Counted from the stretch's first letter, positions 19,940 to 30,604 are shown. The stretch is 64,000 bases of DNA from Selaginella moellendorffii (GCF_000143415.4 NW_003314261.1:6263453-6327452), one strand, 5' to 3'. Notes: generated from the sequence alone by a model not told the origin. A program made the numbers and translations.

Positions 19940-20760
19940 TCATGCCAGTTTGGAGAGTCTTCTAAAATCACTAAAAATACCCTTCCATCTAAAAAACCTG
20001 CTTGATATAATTGTAACCATTGCTTTTACTTGTGCAAGCGTAAAAAGGAAATAATCCTTACGTTTTGTGAAGTCAACGGACTTGAAAATAGCTTCTTGGC
20101 CTCCATATATTCCACGGAATATGGAAACATTGGCATTGGAGTATAAAAACCCACCATAGCTACTTAAAATCTTAGCATTAGGCATAGCCACGTAAAAATA
20201 TGCTGTATATCAGAAAACTCTAATACATACACGTCTAACCATGCCATCCATAGCTATATGCTGCTCAATGGCACTTGATCTTTTGCTGTGCCTGATGCAA
20301 AATTCACTTCTCACGGATCTGGCGAGCCTTGCACCGGTCAGATCCGGGCGGGTAATTCCTTTGTCTTGAACTTGGGTGAGCTCAATCGCATGGGGGCTTA
20401 GTGTGGGAGCTGGGGGCGTATGAAGCAAATGTAGGAAATAAAACAATGCTTCATAAAGCATGTGATGACCAGGTTGCGGTGATGCATATATCGCATCAGA
20501 GATCCACAATTCATCGTTTGCATCAAGTTTGCAAAAGAACGTTGGTCGCAAACTGGATAGAAGAGCATAGCCAACTCCCGCAAGCTGCTTAAACATCTTC
20601 TTGACATGCCGGTTTGTGGGATCATTCGCTTGATCTCTACAGGCTACACAGATTTGATGACTCGAGTCATACGGTGCGATACTCCCCAAATCTTTTATGG
20701 TCGAATCATTAAATATGGGTGGAGTATCCGGTAGAGTATAAACCGTTGTTAGAGGTCAAA
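19940..20760 (-). pseudogene. Middle part of a kinase-like paralogue, broken
   Basis: Frame 20689-20210 has a LLSSLRPTFFCKLDANDELW and YEALFYFLHLLHTPP block matching the FFCKLTHDDVLLVSDAF and MEALFYFMHLLFERPP part of the 14335-15612 gene. Frame 20191-19940 adds FLYSNANVSIFRGIYGGQEA, the glycine-loop and lysine region. The catalytic-loop part is missing from this strand; the plus-strand relic at 19511-19745 carries that part in the opposite direction. A small intron between the two frames is possible, but without a kinase C-lobe the copy looks dead. Confidence 0.7.
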
Positions 20761-22177
20761 GACGAAAGGAATTTAAGATTTATAAGCAGCAGGAGTATAA
20801 AGATCTGCCAAATTTGTGAACCGTAAGTGAATGACCAGTTCCTGTGTGGAACTGGACATTAAGAATGTGGTGGGAGAGCAATGTAAATAGAGTAATGGCC
20901 ATGGCTCAATCTCTAGAGCAAGATCAACCTCAGCACGCGATGATCAAAGGATTGTATCTGAATGAGGCATCTTGTCGTCCATTCACAACGATATCTGGCT
21001 GCTCGATCGGCATTTTTCCATCCATTCTGACCGCCGTTCATCAACGAGCCATGAAGTAGCTGCGTTTCTCGGACACGTTGCAAGCGGCCGTCTGGGGGCT
21101 CCCGTGCCTGTCCGCCGGCTCTCCGCTGCGATTTCAAGCTCGCGGATTTCCTCCACAATGCGCTGAGACAGCGCGGACGATGTCTCCGACCAAGAGCTAG
21201 AAGCCGCCTTTCCTTCACCCAACGATATCTGGAACCGATTCGATCGGCACTTTTCCATCCGTTCAGACCGCCGTTGAGGACCGAGGCATTCGGCCGTTCA
21301 TCAACGAGCTGCGTTTCTCAGACAAGATGCAACCGGCCGGCTGAGGGCTCCCGTGCCTGCCCGCCGTCAAACTCGCAGATCTCCTCCACGGCGCGCTGAG
21401 ATAGCTCCTGTCGATCGATTCCTCAACCAAGAGGACGTCGAAAGAAGCTGCCTTTTGCTCTCAATCCCGGCTCAATCCCTCACGATGGCAAGGTCCAGGA
21501 CAGCTCGGAGCCGGAGCAGTGAACTTCCTCTGCCGGCCGATTGGACGCGACGGTGTTAGCGCTTTGCTGAAGCGAGGAAAGAAGCTGCCTGTGCTCTCTA
21601 TATCCCTGTCCGACAAGCCTAGAAGCTCAAGAGCAGCGCTACCGGAGAGAATCTGTGCCTTTCCTCGATGCTTGGGGAACGATGCGAAAGGAGAGAGAGA
21701 GAGAGATGAGAAACTGTTTGTCGCGCGCAATGCCGTGGAGTTGCTGTTCGATCCTGCGCTACAAGCCGAGGAAACCCCAAAGATGTTAACCAAGAAGAGA
21801 GGAAAAGGGCAAAATGACAATTTAAACTTACTAAAATAACCAGCTCGCTTTACCCCTTAAAAACACTGTAGTATCCTGGGAGATTTCTCTTCCTGGATTG
21901 TTCCAGACTTACCGTAAAGCGGTGTCCGTCCACTTGAAAAAATGCGCTCGCTCTCTCTTGGTTACTTTGGAATGCTCTTTCGGAGCTCTTTGTAGAGCTG
22001 GGTCATCCTGATCGACATCACAAGATTTTAGAGAATTCCTCAAAGAGAAGCTGCGAACCTTGCGTGTATGAGATGCGACACGGTTGGACGCTGATACGAG
22101 AGCAATCTGTGAGTGGAGTGAGCGTAAGTTTCGAGAGATCTTGAGCAAAGAACTGTCAAGAAAATGGAAACGAAAGC
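20761..22177. other. Spacer with a tandem duplication
   Basis: Apart from the duplicated segment at 20975-21450, no convincing coding unit was found. Short GC-rich frames at 21461-21840 occur on both strands without recognisable motifs. A GAGAGAGAGA run lies near 21690-21706. Confidence 0.35.
20975..21450 (+). repeat. Imperfect tandem duplication, about 240-bp unit
   Basis: Two units, about 20984-21220 and 21221-21450, share CAACGATATCTGG, CGATCGGCA-TTTTCCATCC, GACCGCCGTT, TTCATCAACGAG, AGCTGCGTTTCTC and GGGCTCCCGTGCCTG. The minus strand stays open across part of both (20983-21258) with a repeated MEKCRS word, but nothing identifies it as a gene. Confidence 0.75.
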
Positions 22178-23363
22178 TTACTCATCCCATCTTCCACCTT
22201 TACCTCCTCTTCCATACATTCCTCCTCCAAAGCCATCATCGTCCATGGGCGTCTGAGCCTCAATCTTGATTGAGTTCCTCAGCCCGGTCCCGTTCTTCGT
22301 TGGCTCTCCCATCTTCACGGATAATTGCACTCCCGGCCTTCCATCAAGTCGGAACTACACATAAACACCAATTGATCATCTAGGAAAACGAAGAAAGAAA
22401 AACAAAAAACGAAGAACGAAACGAGCGAAAAGAAGAAAGAAAACGAAGAACAAAGCGAGAACCTGGACACCGTCTTTGAGAGCTTGCGTCCTGACGTTCA
22501 CGTCCTTCATTGTCCTGGAACAGGCAAAAAGTTCCAAACATGGTGAGAAGCGAATGTCTGTATGCAAAGAAATGAAAGAAAAGCGATCAGCAAAGGCCAC
22601 AAGAAAGAGACCTAACAGTTACCGATTGCGCAGGATTGTTCTCCAGATGAAAGTGCTGGCTCGAGATCAAAGCTCCACCGGAAGCAGTCGCAGTGATCCC
22701 ACCGCCATTTCCACCACCACCACCACTTCCAGTTCGAGACAACGAGGTGGCGGAGCTCTTCCTGGGACTGCTCACTCGGATTTGCACTCCTTCCGTCAAG
22801 TCGACTTGCATCCCCGGCTCGCCATCCACTCTCCGAGCCGAGGAAGGCCGAGTATTCACGGGCGATCGCTGCTGCGGAGATCGCACTGGAGACCTCTGCG
22901 GAGATGGCGAGAGTCTGATCGAAACCGGCCCTCCAGGAGCTCTGGGTTGATCTCTTCCAACTCTCGAGGGAGAGCCAACATGGACCGAGACTTCTCCAGG
23001 GCGATCCATCTCATTCCTGCTAGAAGCACGTCCTTTGGAGAGCTCCGACGCTGGCCTGGAATGCGACGACGATGCCACTTCCTTCCGGGGATACTTCCAC
23101 ACATCAGTCAAACTGTGCTGGTTTCCAAGCTGGCCTTTGGATCGCGGCGTATAGTCGGAGCAGCGCCTCCCCTTCTTGCTCACAATCTCGTCCCCAAACG
23201 CCACATTGAGTTCCTCCGGCGAGAGCTGGATGAAAACCTTCTTGCGATCCCTCTCGCGCTCCAAAAGGTCGGCCTTTCTCACGCCCGTGTTGGCGAGATC
23301 GAGCACCGGCGAGCTCGGGGGATTGTAGTATCCACTGCTGAGAACAGCACCGCATTTGCGCAT
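22178..23363 (-). CDS. Ser/Arg-rich protein with Gly-rich tail, three exons
   Basis: Exons proposed at 23363-22623, 22504-22463 and 22354-22178, about 319 residues. Exon 1 starts at the ATG at 23363 and holds VFIQLSPEELNVAFGDEIVS and LTDVWKYPRKE, then a basic Ser/Pro-rich region with a PSPQRSPVRSPQQRSPV repeat. Its donor at 22622 is GTAACT. Exon 2 gives DVNVRTQALKDGVQ and exon 3 FRLDGRPGVQLSVKMGEPTK, then a tail of GFGGGMYGRGGKGGRWDE. The acceptor before exon 2 is weak, and a better-looking AG 10 bp upstream breaks the frame, so that junction is the least certain point. I do not recognise the family; it looks nuclear from composition. Confidence 0.6.
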
Positions 23364-23799
23364 TTTCCAGACCCTATGCTCTCCCTGGATGCCCCAACCA
23401 TCTTCTCGGCACCATCACACCATGGCGATGATCAAGATCCCTCCGCAAACGCAGTGATGATGATCAAGAAACCCTGCCACTTGATATTTCGAGGGATTCT
23501 CACAGCGGGATCCAAAGCGCTGTGCGATTGATCGATCGCTCGCTCTCGATCGTGCCGGATCCAGCGGAGCGGCAGATCAAATCGAGGAGTTACCTCATTG
23601 CCAGATCTTCTCCTCTTCGCTGGACTGTCAAGCCCTAACCTCTTGCTGGTCTCTGCCACGTCGTCAACGGCCTGGCTTCCTGCGAGTCCGGGGAGGCTAC
23701 CACGTCGGATCCACCGTTTGTACACGTGGACCAATGGAACAATGAATGATCGATTAAATCAGTACAGCAGTGTGTTCCTTTTCATTCTTTGTATTTCTT

Positions 23800-25126
23800 T
23801 TATTTGTGTAGAACGTTTTTCTTCACGATCTTCGGTCTCTTGAAGCTCTGGAAAACCATAACGATTGCTTAGAATCACGAAACAAAGATAAAACATTGAC
23901 AAATAGTATGGAATTTGGAAGAAAAGAAGGAATCGAGCATTTTACCTTCTGCTTTTCAAGTGCCTCGTAGTCAGTCCTTTCTTTCCAAGTGCTCTTCCGA
24001 AGCTTGATCGGCCTGTTACCAACGTACTTGCCTGGAGGAAAAGAAGAGATTAGTTTAGTGACTATGAGAAACGAACTTACCATTCATTTCTTTCATCGCA
24101 AAGGCAAGATCAGCAGCACTGGAGAAGCTCACGAATCCATAACCCTTCGTTTTCCCCGTACGCTTGTCACGAACTACCTGTACCCGACATCCACAAGCTG
24201 CATCAGAAACTTTCAGTGCCAAATACCGAAAAGGATGTGTGATGCTTACTCGAGCCATGTTGAAACTCGGAAATCTTGTAAAAGCTTTGGTTAGTACTTC
24301 GTCGTTAACCTCGTTCCCCAAATCCCCACAAAACAAACGAAAATCATCTGCAAAACAAAGCAACAACGATGAGTTTCCAGGACGATTGCCTTCTTTTTTT
24401 ATTCGCAGCTTACTTTCTGGCCAGTCTCCGAGAGTGGAATCCTCCCAAGATTGTCCAGCTGCTTTCCGAGGAATTGCTCGCTTCTTTGCCTCTGATTTCT
24501 GCTCGTTGTCACCACTAGCAAGAGCGGCTTTTACATTCTCCAGCGCTTCCGGGTTTATAGTCTGTGCGTCCTTTTGAAACAAAACTTGGGCCTGGAGCAA
24601 AGAAAGAACATAAAAACCAAACCAAAAAATTCAGGAACAGGAGTTCTAGAGGAGAGCTTTCTTTTCTCTTACTTGTTGTTGTTGAGGGTGATTGTAAAGG
24701 TCTGGAGCACCTTGGTAGAGTCCTTGGTAATGGTACTGCGGCGCTTGAATCACAGCCGAGGTTGGAGGCTGCTGATACTGTGGCTGGAATGGTACGTGAG
24801 TATAGAAGGTTGGAGTGACTTGTGGCGCTGAGAATGGTTGGCTCAAGTATGTGAACTGCGAGCTTGGAGGTGGAGCCGGCCTAATTTGAATCGGTCTAGT
24901 AGTCGGACCAATCGGTGCCTACCAAGAAAACAAAAAGTTCGATCACTCACAGCGAGAATGCGAGACAAACAAGCCATACCTGGATTGAAGCCGGAGGTGA
25001 AGGAGAAGGGCCGATCATTGGAGGCGGGCGTGGCGGCGAAGAGCGCGAGAGAGGCGTCGTGAGCTCCGATCCCAAATCCTTGATCTCTGCCTCGAAGCGC
25101 TCGAGCTCGCTCATGAGATTCGCCAT
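23800..25126 (-). CDS. RBM42: RNA-binding protein 42 homologue
   Basis: Seven exons: 25126-24980, 24918-24673, 24591-24414, 24347-24250, 24177-24081, 24031-23946 and 23847-23800. All introns are GT..AG and total 299 residues. The N-terminus starts MANLMSELERFEAEI and is Pro/Gln/Tyr-rich through exon 2. The single RRM is C-terminal (about residues 190-270): FRLFCGDLGNEVNDEVL, AFTRFPSFNMAR, then VVRDKRTGKTKGYGFVSF. It is followed by GNRPIKLRKSTWKER, the extension typical of RBM42. In animals RBM42 binds RNA and associates with hnRNP K and splicing factors; here it is a nuclear RNA-binding protein by homology. It is divergent with TAM41, with 122 bp between start codons. Confidence 0.92.
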
Positions 25127-25248
25127 GGCGGGCGCCCCGCCGCAGTCACAGCGCAAGAAAATCTCCCGCTCTACCTGGAACGCTCTCCTCCTCCGCCGGA
25201 GGAACCCTAACTATTCAAAGATTTTAGGCTAGGGAAGAAAAGGAGATT
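25127..25248. promoter_or_regulatory. Bidirectional promoter between RBM42 and TAM41
   Basis: Only 122 bp separate the two start codons, so both 5' untranslated regions and core promoters must overlap here. No TATA box is apparent. An AACCCTAA word, common near plant housekeeping starts, lies at about 25203-25210. Confidence 0.6.
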
Positions 25249-26896
25249 ATGCGGGCAAAGAACGAGGAGGAGAGCGAGCGCGCTCGATTGGCGAGCAAGG
25301 AGGAGCTCGCGGCGCCGCTCCAGGCGCTGCCGCCAGTCCAGTTCGCATTCGCCTATGGCTCGGGAGTTTTCCATCAGCGCGAGATCTCGGAATCATCGGT
25401 GAGTTTCTTCCTCATTTCTTCTGGATTATCGACACTGCGATGGCCACAGGATCGCATGGTGGACTACATTTTGGGTGTCTCGTCGCCAGCGCAGTGGCAT
25501 TCACAGGTAACAAATGTTTTAGAAGATTTTAAGGACCTAGAAGGAACTTTGGTTGTTCTTGTTCCTGTAGAATATAGAGATGAATCCATCGCACTACTCA
25601 TCTTGGATCGCTCACTTTGGCGGCAAAGCGGTACGATCCTGCCTTTCGATCGATGAAGTTTTGTTTGATAACACTTGTCTCTGCGATAGGTAGCGGACGC
25701 AGCTTGTATTCTTGGAGTTGGCGTTCACTTCAATCCCTTTGTGGAGTGGCGGGGCAAAGTTGGTATTACACACTTATTTTTCTCGTATGTTTTCTTCTCT
25801 TTACTGTCATTCCTGATATGTTTTTCCCTCTTGCAAGGTGATCAAATATGGTGTTGTTGGTCTTTCTGATCTCGTGGGCGACATTCTAACGTGGAGAAGA
25901 CTCTACATTAGTGGCCGGCTCCAAAAGCCTGTAAAGTTTTTCTTCTTTGGTTTTCTCTTCGAAACGATTTCACGAGAGATCCTTGCACTTCTTTGTAGGT
26001 GTGTATGCTCGTGGACCATTCTGGGATAGCACAGAAGAACAAAGTAAATCTTCAGGCCGCTCTTTCGACTGCAATGCTTCTACTGCCTGACGAATTTTCC
26101 GAGGTGAATTTTTGCTCTACACCTCGTTCTTTTAGATTTGTTTTACTTGGAATGCTCTTTCTCTGTTTCAGCTTCTCGATGTGTGAGTTTTTTCTGCAGG
26201 AACAACTATACGAAACAATTTGCGGACTATCCTACCAGGGTGACATACGACTTCTTTTCGCCGAGGATAAAAATAAGGTAACTTAATGGAAATCTTAAGA
26301 ACATCGTCTTACATTGATCGCGTACAGGTTTCGAAGATCGTCCAGGGCAGTTTCTCGAATTTCCGCAACTTGTACAGTTCCTCTATCCAACAGGCAACAA
26401 CAAGTGACGTTCTGAAGCTGTCTCAGAAGGACGAGAAAGTTCTCAGTTCTCGATTTTCACAGGTATTTCATTTTAGTTGAGAAACTACCGCTGGCAAGCG
26501 TCTAATTGCGATCGACAGGAGCTTGGCCCTGATGCCGTCCGGGAGCATGTTTCTCACCTCCCTTCGACGCTTCTCCAGCGTTTGGCAGCTAAAACGGGAA
26601 CAGGATGCGAGAATTCATCGGGAGGTACTCAATATGATCGAAACAAAGCTTGAGCTTCAGCACACCCTGTCGGTTTTTTTTTTTTGTTTTTTGGGATCTT
26701 AGGCAGCGTCGCGGTCGCCGATGCGCTGGTGAGATTTGGGAATGCCCGGCAGAGATTGATCAAGCAAGCAGTGGCGAGCATCGTTCGCACGTCGAGCTTG
26801 AAGCAAGCGCTCTCGGGATTCATAGCTGCCGGTGGAGTGAATGCGTTCCGATACGCGTCCAGGAAAGTAAGCAAAGCGTGGAAATCCTGCTCCTGA
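25249..26896 (+). CDS. TAM41: Mitochondrial CDP-diacylglycerol synthase (TAM41 homologue)
   Basis: Ten exons: 25249-25398, 25450-25506, 25571-25630, 25690-25758, 25838-25930, 25999-26103, 26200-26277, 26328-26462, 26519-26624 and 26703-26896. The frame is continuous for 348 residues. TAM41 makes CDP-diacylglycerol from phosphatidic acid and CTP on the inner face of the mitochondrial inner membrane, the first step towards cardiolipin. Diagnostic blocks are FAFAYGSGVF (33-42), DRMVDYILGVSSPAQWHS (51-68), NPSHYSSW, YGVVGLSDLVGDI, TWRRLYISGRLQKP and LLLPDEFSE. Length is close to other TAM41 proteins. No clear targeting peptide is visible before the conserved core; a short basic/acidic leader is present. 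Confidence 0.95.
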
Positions 26897-27006
26897 GCGC
26901 GAAATATCTGAATTTAAATTTTGAAATTTTAACTTTTGGCGCCATTTAGTTTCTGGGTTTTTAGGGTTCTAGAAGAGGCGTAGCACTCGAACGGTAAGCG
27001 CTAGCT

Positions 27007-28329
27007 ATGGCGGAGGAGGAATCGGCAGCAGCAACAGCGGCGATCGTCGAGGAAGAAGGAGTACCGACGAGGCTGTGGGTATCGGTGAACAGTCTCTCGC
27101 AGAAGAAGCCCGTGACGCTGTTCGTGGAGGATGTGGACAAGACGCGAGGGGCGACGTCCGGGGAGAACGCCGCCGTCGCCAGTACCGTATCGGATCTGGT
27201 CACGGAGACGATCAAGGCGGAGATTCTCTACCAGCAAGATCAGGCCAAGGTCGCCGTGGAATCCGTGGACAGCGTAGTGGATGAAGCGATCAGGACGGAG
27301 CTCCAGCACAAGGCGCAAGCAACGACGCACGACAAAGTCCCTTACACTGAGCTCACCCTGGCGCTCATCAAGCCCGACGCGCTCAAGGCCGGCTACGAGA
27401 GAGAGATCCGGTACACGATGCAGGCTCACGGATTCGTCATCGTTCACGAGTCTCAGATCCAGGTAATGCTTTCTCTCGGTTTCGTCATCTCCCAGGGATG
27501 GATTTTTGCTCGCTGCGTTCTTTGTTCTTCCGCGAAGATTGATGATAAACAGGATTCCAGCTTTGTGGATGCAGTTCACGAACGTCCGGGCTGCGCTCTT
27601 CTATGATCACCACCAGGACAAGCCGTGGTTTGAGAAGCTGACGCGCTACATGAGCAGGTTTGGTTCCATCCATAGTCGATAGTTTCTTCGCTGAGTTGTT
27701 TTTTTTTTTCTTTTCAGCGCTCCGGTTCACGCTTTTGTCTTGGGCAAAGTCCGAGCAGCGAGATCGTGGAATGTAGCAATCGGTCCCACGGATCCGGAGC
27801 AAGCTCGGAAAGAATCGCCTCTAAGGTTTTCTCTCGTTCTTAATTTCCTGGGATGTTTTAACTGCGTGACACGAGCTTTTCGAATCATAGCTTGCGAGCA
27901 CGCTTTGGAAAGGACATACTTCGCAATGCTGTTCATGGCAGCTTCAACGCTGCTCGAGCAAGACACGAGATCAAACTTCTCTTCCCCAACTGTAAGAAGC
28001 ATATCTTTGTTCACTTGAGGTGGATCATCTTTCTCCTTTTACAGTGATTTTGGACCCTCTTCTCGATCCACCCAAGGCTCGCTTCTACTTTGACAAGTTC
28101 CTCAAGAAGACTTTGATCGAGGGGCTGACTGCTCTTGCCACAGCCAAACCACATTCGGAGCCACTCCAAGTGATCGTATCCTTTTCGTCTTTCCTCGTTT
28201 AATCCGTGTGAAGTTCTCCTTGACCAGATAGTTCTTCAGAGATGGTTTGCGCAGTGGCTGCAACACCACAATCCATACAGGCCTTTCGTTGACGGCAAGA
28301 AACACGTCGAAGTGGTCATTCCAGACTAG
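27007..28329 (+). CDS. NME5/radial spoke 23-like NDK-domain protein
   Basis: Six exons: 27007-27462, 27575-27657, 27718-27825, 27891-27991, 28045-28169 and 28240-28329, total 320 residues. After an acidic N-terminal extension of about 115 residues comes a nucleoside diphosphate kinase domain: ELTLALIKPDALKAGYE, then LTRYMSSAPVHAFVLGK, IGPTDPEQARKESP and LRNAVHGSF. The catalytic-type His (H231) is kept, but the Asp that normally follows HGS is Phe. A Dpy-30-like motif follows (IEGLTALATAKP, then FAQWLQHHNPYRP). NDK plus Dpy-30 is the layout of NME5 and radial spoke protein 23 of motile flagella, which fits a plant with swimming sperm. The last donor could be six bases later (28175), adding two residues. 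The stop lies 18 bp from the PPR stop on the other strand. Confidence 0.87.
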
Positions 28330-28347
28330 AAACTCTGCGAGAGCGCA

Positions 28348-30156
28348 TCACGTAAGCCTCTCAGTTTGTTCTTGCTTTCTTAACCAGATGAAGCTCGACT
28401 CCGTGACGGCCTTGAGTCCTTTGTCCGCCATCTCCTTCCGCACTCGCTCAGCATCGTCCAATCGACCAGCCGACGCAAAGATATTCGCTAGCAGAATGTA
28501 TGCCGCGGAGCACTCCTCCTCAAGCTCCGACACCTGATACAACGCTTCCGACGCCAGCTCCAGATTGGAGTACGCTCCACAGGCACTCAAGAAGTTCGTC
28601 CAGGCTATAACATCCGGCACAAACGGCATGCTCTTGAGCAACTCGGCCGCCTCGACCAGCCTCCCGGACCGGCTCAAGAGATCGACAATGCAAACGTAGT
28701 GCTGCCGGACCGGATCGATCGCAAACTCGCCCCGCATCAGCATGAAGTAGTCCCAGGCCTCTCGGAGCTTCCCGGCGTGGCTACAGGCGGAGACGAGATT
28801 GATGAAAGTAACATCGTCGGCGAGGCCACCTTGGAGGACGAACTCGCGGAAGCTCTCAAAGGCGAGCGTGATATGCCCAAACCGGGCATACGCCGCGATC
28901 ATGGACGACCAAGTCACGACGTTCTTGCTCGGCATCGACTGGAAGGCAGCTATGGCGTCATCGATGCTACCACACTTGGTATACATGTTTACCACGGCGT
29001 TCATCAAGGTGGTGGCGGTGGTGGTGGTGTTTGATCGATCGAGCAAGGTGGTGGCGGTGGTGGAGTTTGATCGATCGAGCAGCAGCCCCGACTCGATCAA
29101 CAGCGAGTGGATCCAGCGTCCCTCGGCCAACGTCGCGGAGCCAAAGCAGGCATCCAGGATCGTCACGAAGGTGACGTCGTTGGGCGGCTCCCCGGCGTCG
29201 ATCATCCGCTTGAAGAGCTCCAGCGCCTCGCGGCCATACCCGTTCTGGGCATAGGCGGTGATCATGGCGGTCCAGGAGATCACATTTCGACGGATCATCC
29301 GCGAGAACATCGCCCAGGCATCGCCCACGCTGCCGGATTTGCCGTAGAGATTGATCACCGCGTTGCCCACCGCGACCAGCGATTCCAATCCGGCCTGGCT
29401 CGCCTTGGCGTGGATCTCTTTGCCTCGCGCTAGATCGCCCAGCGTGGAGCAGGCGTCCAGCGCGCTCACGACAGTGATCTCGTCGCCCTCCACGTCCATG
29501 GCGCGGTGGATCGCCAGCGCCTCGATCGGCATCGCGTTCTGGGCGTACACCGAGATCATCGCGTTCCAGGAGACGAGGTCGCGGAGATTTTCGCATCGAT
29601 CGAAGACTCCCCTCGCGACGATCACGCTTTGGAGGCGGCCGTAGGCATAGATCAGCGAGTTTGGCACGCAGACGTCCTCGCGGTCGTGGCCGCTAGCAAC
29701 GATCATCGCGTGGATGGATCGCGCTTGATCCAGGCTCTCGCAGGCGCCAAGAACATTGACGAAGGTCACGTTGTTGGGGTGGATTCCATCCAGGAGCATC
29801 CGCCGGAAGAACTGGAGAGCCTCGCGCGGCTGCCCATTCTCGGCGCTGGCCTTGATCATGATCGTCCACGAGTAGACGTTGCGGTCGCGGATGGAATCGA
29901 ATACGCCGCGCGCGTCGGCGAGAGATCCACACCGGCCATACATCTGGATGACGAGATTTCCAAGCAGTCGATCGTCGCCATAGCCGGATTCTTGGATGCG
30001 AGCGTGGATTGCCTTGCCGCGAGCGAGCGATCGCGCGGCGCCGCATTCCTGGAGCAGGGAGATGAATCGTTCCACCTGGATGTAGGGATCGACGGAGGAG
30101 TCGTCGATTTCTTCCGGCGATCGGCAGAGCTTGCTGGGATTTGGCAAGAGCGCCAT
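28348..30156 (-). CDS. PLS-class pentatricopeptide repeat protein
   Basis: A single exon of 602 residues, with about a dozen PPR units in P-L-S order from residue 30 onward. Typical words are GKAIHARIQESGYG, NLVIQMYGRCGSLADARGVF, SWTIMIKASAENGQPREAL, SWNAMISVYAQN, NAVVNMYTKCGSIDDA and ACSHAGKLREAW. It ends in an E-type region (YILLANIFASAGRLDDAERV) and stops without a DYW domain. Such proteins bind organelle RNA and often specify C-to-U editing, with the deaminase supplied in trans when DYW is absent. An in-frame insertion of about 26 residues in one repeat (LLDRSNSTTATT, near 29000-29085) comes from a GGTGGTGGC microsatellite. No strong targeting peptide is visible at the annotated start. 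The start codon lies 26 bp from the preferred PEN-2 start. Confidence 0.93.
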   Translation of the reverse strand: MALLPNPSKLCRSPEEIDDSSVDPYIQVERFISLLQECGAARSLARGKAIHARIQESGYGDDRLLGNLVIQMYGRCGSLADARGVFDSIRDRNVYSWTIMIKASAENGQPREALQFFRRMLLDGIHPNNVTFVNVLGACESLDQARSIHAMIVASGHDREDVCVPNSLIYAYGRLQSVIVARGVFDRCENLRDLVSWNAMISVYAQNAMPIEALAIHRAMDVEGDEITVVSALDACSTLGDLARGKEIHAKASQAGLESLVAVGNAVINLYGKSGSVGDAWAMFSRMIRRNVISWTAMITAYAQNGYGREALELFKRMIDAGEPPNDVTFVTILDACFGSATLAEGRWIHSLLIESGLLLDRSNSTTATTLLDRSNTTTTATTLMNAVVNMYTKCGSIDDAIAAFQSMPSKNVVTWSSMIAAYARFGHITLAFESFREFVLQGGLADDVTFINLVSACSHAGKLREAWDYFMLMRGEFAIDPVRQHYVCIVDLLSRSGRLVEAAELLKSMPFVPDVIAWTNFLSACGAYSNLELASEALYQVSELEEECSAAYILLANIFASAGRLDDAERVRKEMADKGLKAVTESSFIWLRKQEQTERLT

Positions 30157-30182
30157 TTGGAATGGAATCTAGGGTTCTTTCG
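30157..30182. promoter_or_regulatory. Very short divergent gap between PPR and PEN-2 start codons
   Basis: The preferred start codons are 26 bp apart on opposite strands. The core promoters must therefore lie inside the neighbouring coding sequences or in this gap, and the two transcripts overlap at their 5' ends. A TCTAGGGTT word sits at 30168-30176. Confidence 0.5.
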
Positions 30183-30604
30183 ATGGCGGACGAATCCGGC
30201 GGTGGCGATGGCGGCAGTGGCGGCGATCCAGAGTGGCCGTCGGTGGATGGCGCGCTGGGAGCGCAGCCGGAGAAGGCATTGAATCAGGCGCGCCTCCTCT
30301 TCTACGCGGGATTCTTGCTCCTTCCCTGGCTGTGGTTCATGAATTGCTTCTACTTCTGGCCAGTTCTTCGCAGCCGCGCGCACAGCGCCATTCGACCCTG
30401 TGAGTTCTTGGATTGGATCATTCTTGGATAATCGATCTGTCTTTCGCAGATGTCGTGCTTTCGGGCATTGGATTCCTAGCCTACAGCGCGATTCTACTAT
30501 CGTGGGCGCTCGCATTCTCGATCGGCGGAGAGGCGATTGTGGGACGAACCCTATGGAAGAAGCTCGCAGTGATGACAATCGTGGAAGAGTACCAATTGAA
30601 TTAA
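30183..30604 (+). CDS. PEN2: Gamma-secretase subunit PEN-2
   Basis: Two exons, 30183-30399 and 30450-30604, giving 123 residues. Upstream in-frame ATGs at 30141 and 30162 are possible, but 30141 falls inside the PPR coding sequence. PEN-2 is the small membrane subunit of the presenilin gamma-secretase complex. Visible features are a Gly/Asp-rich leader, ARLLFYAGFLLLPWLWFMNC as the first hydrophobic segment with the NCFYFWPVLR border, and then YVVLSGIGFLAYSAILLSWA as the second, ending SIGGEAIVG. The intron splits the Tyr codon of RPYVV. The C-terminus is short and hydrophilic. Confidence 0.93.

Noticed and set aside
22476-23531. 351-codon plus-strand frame
   Set aside because: It is antisense to the minus-strand Ser/Arg-rich gene, which has splice signals and a coherent exon order. 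The plus-strand translation is Arg/Ser-rich noise.
29506-30282. 258-codon plus-strand frame and a 341-codon minus-strand frame at 29856-30881
   Set aside because: Both are shadows of the PPR and PEN-2 coding sequences, caused by high GC content.
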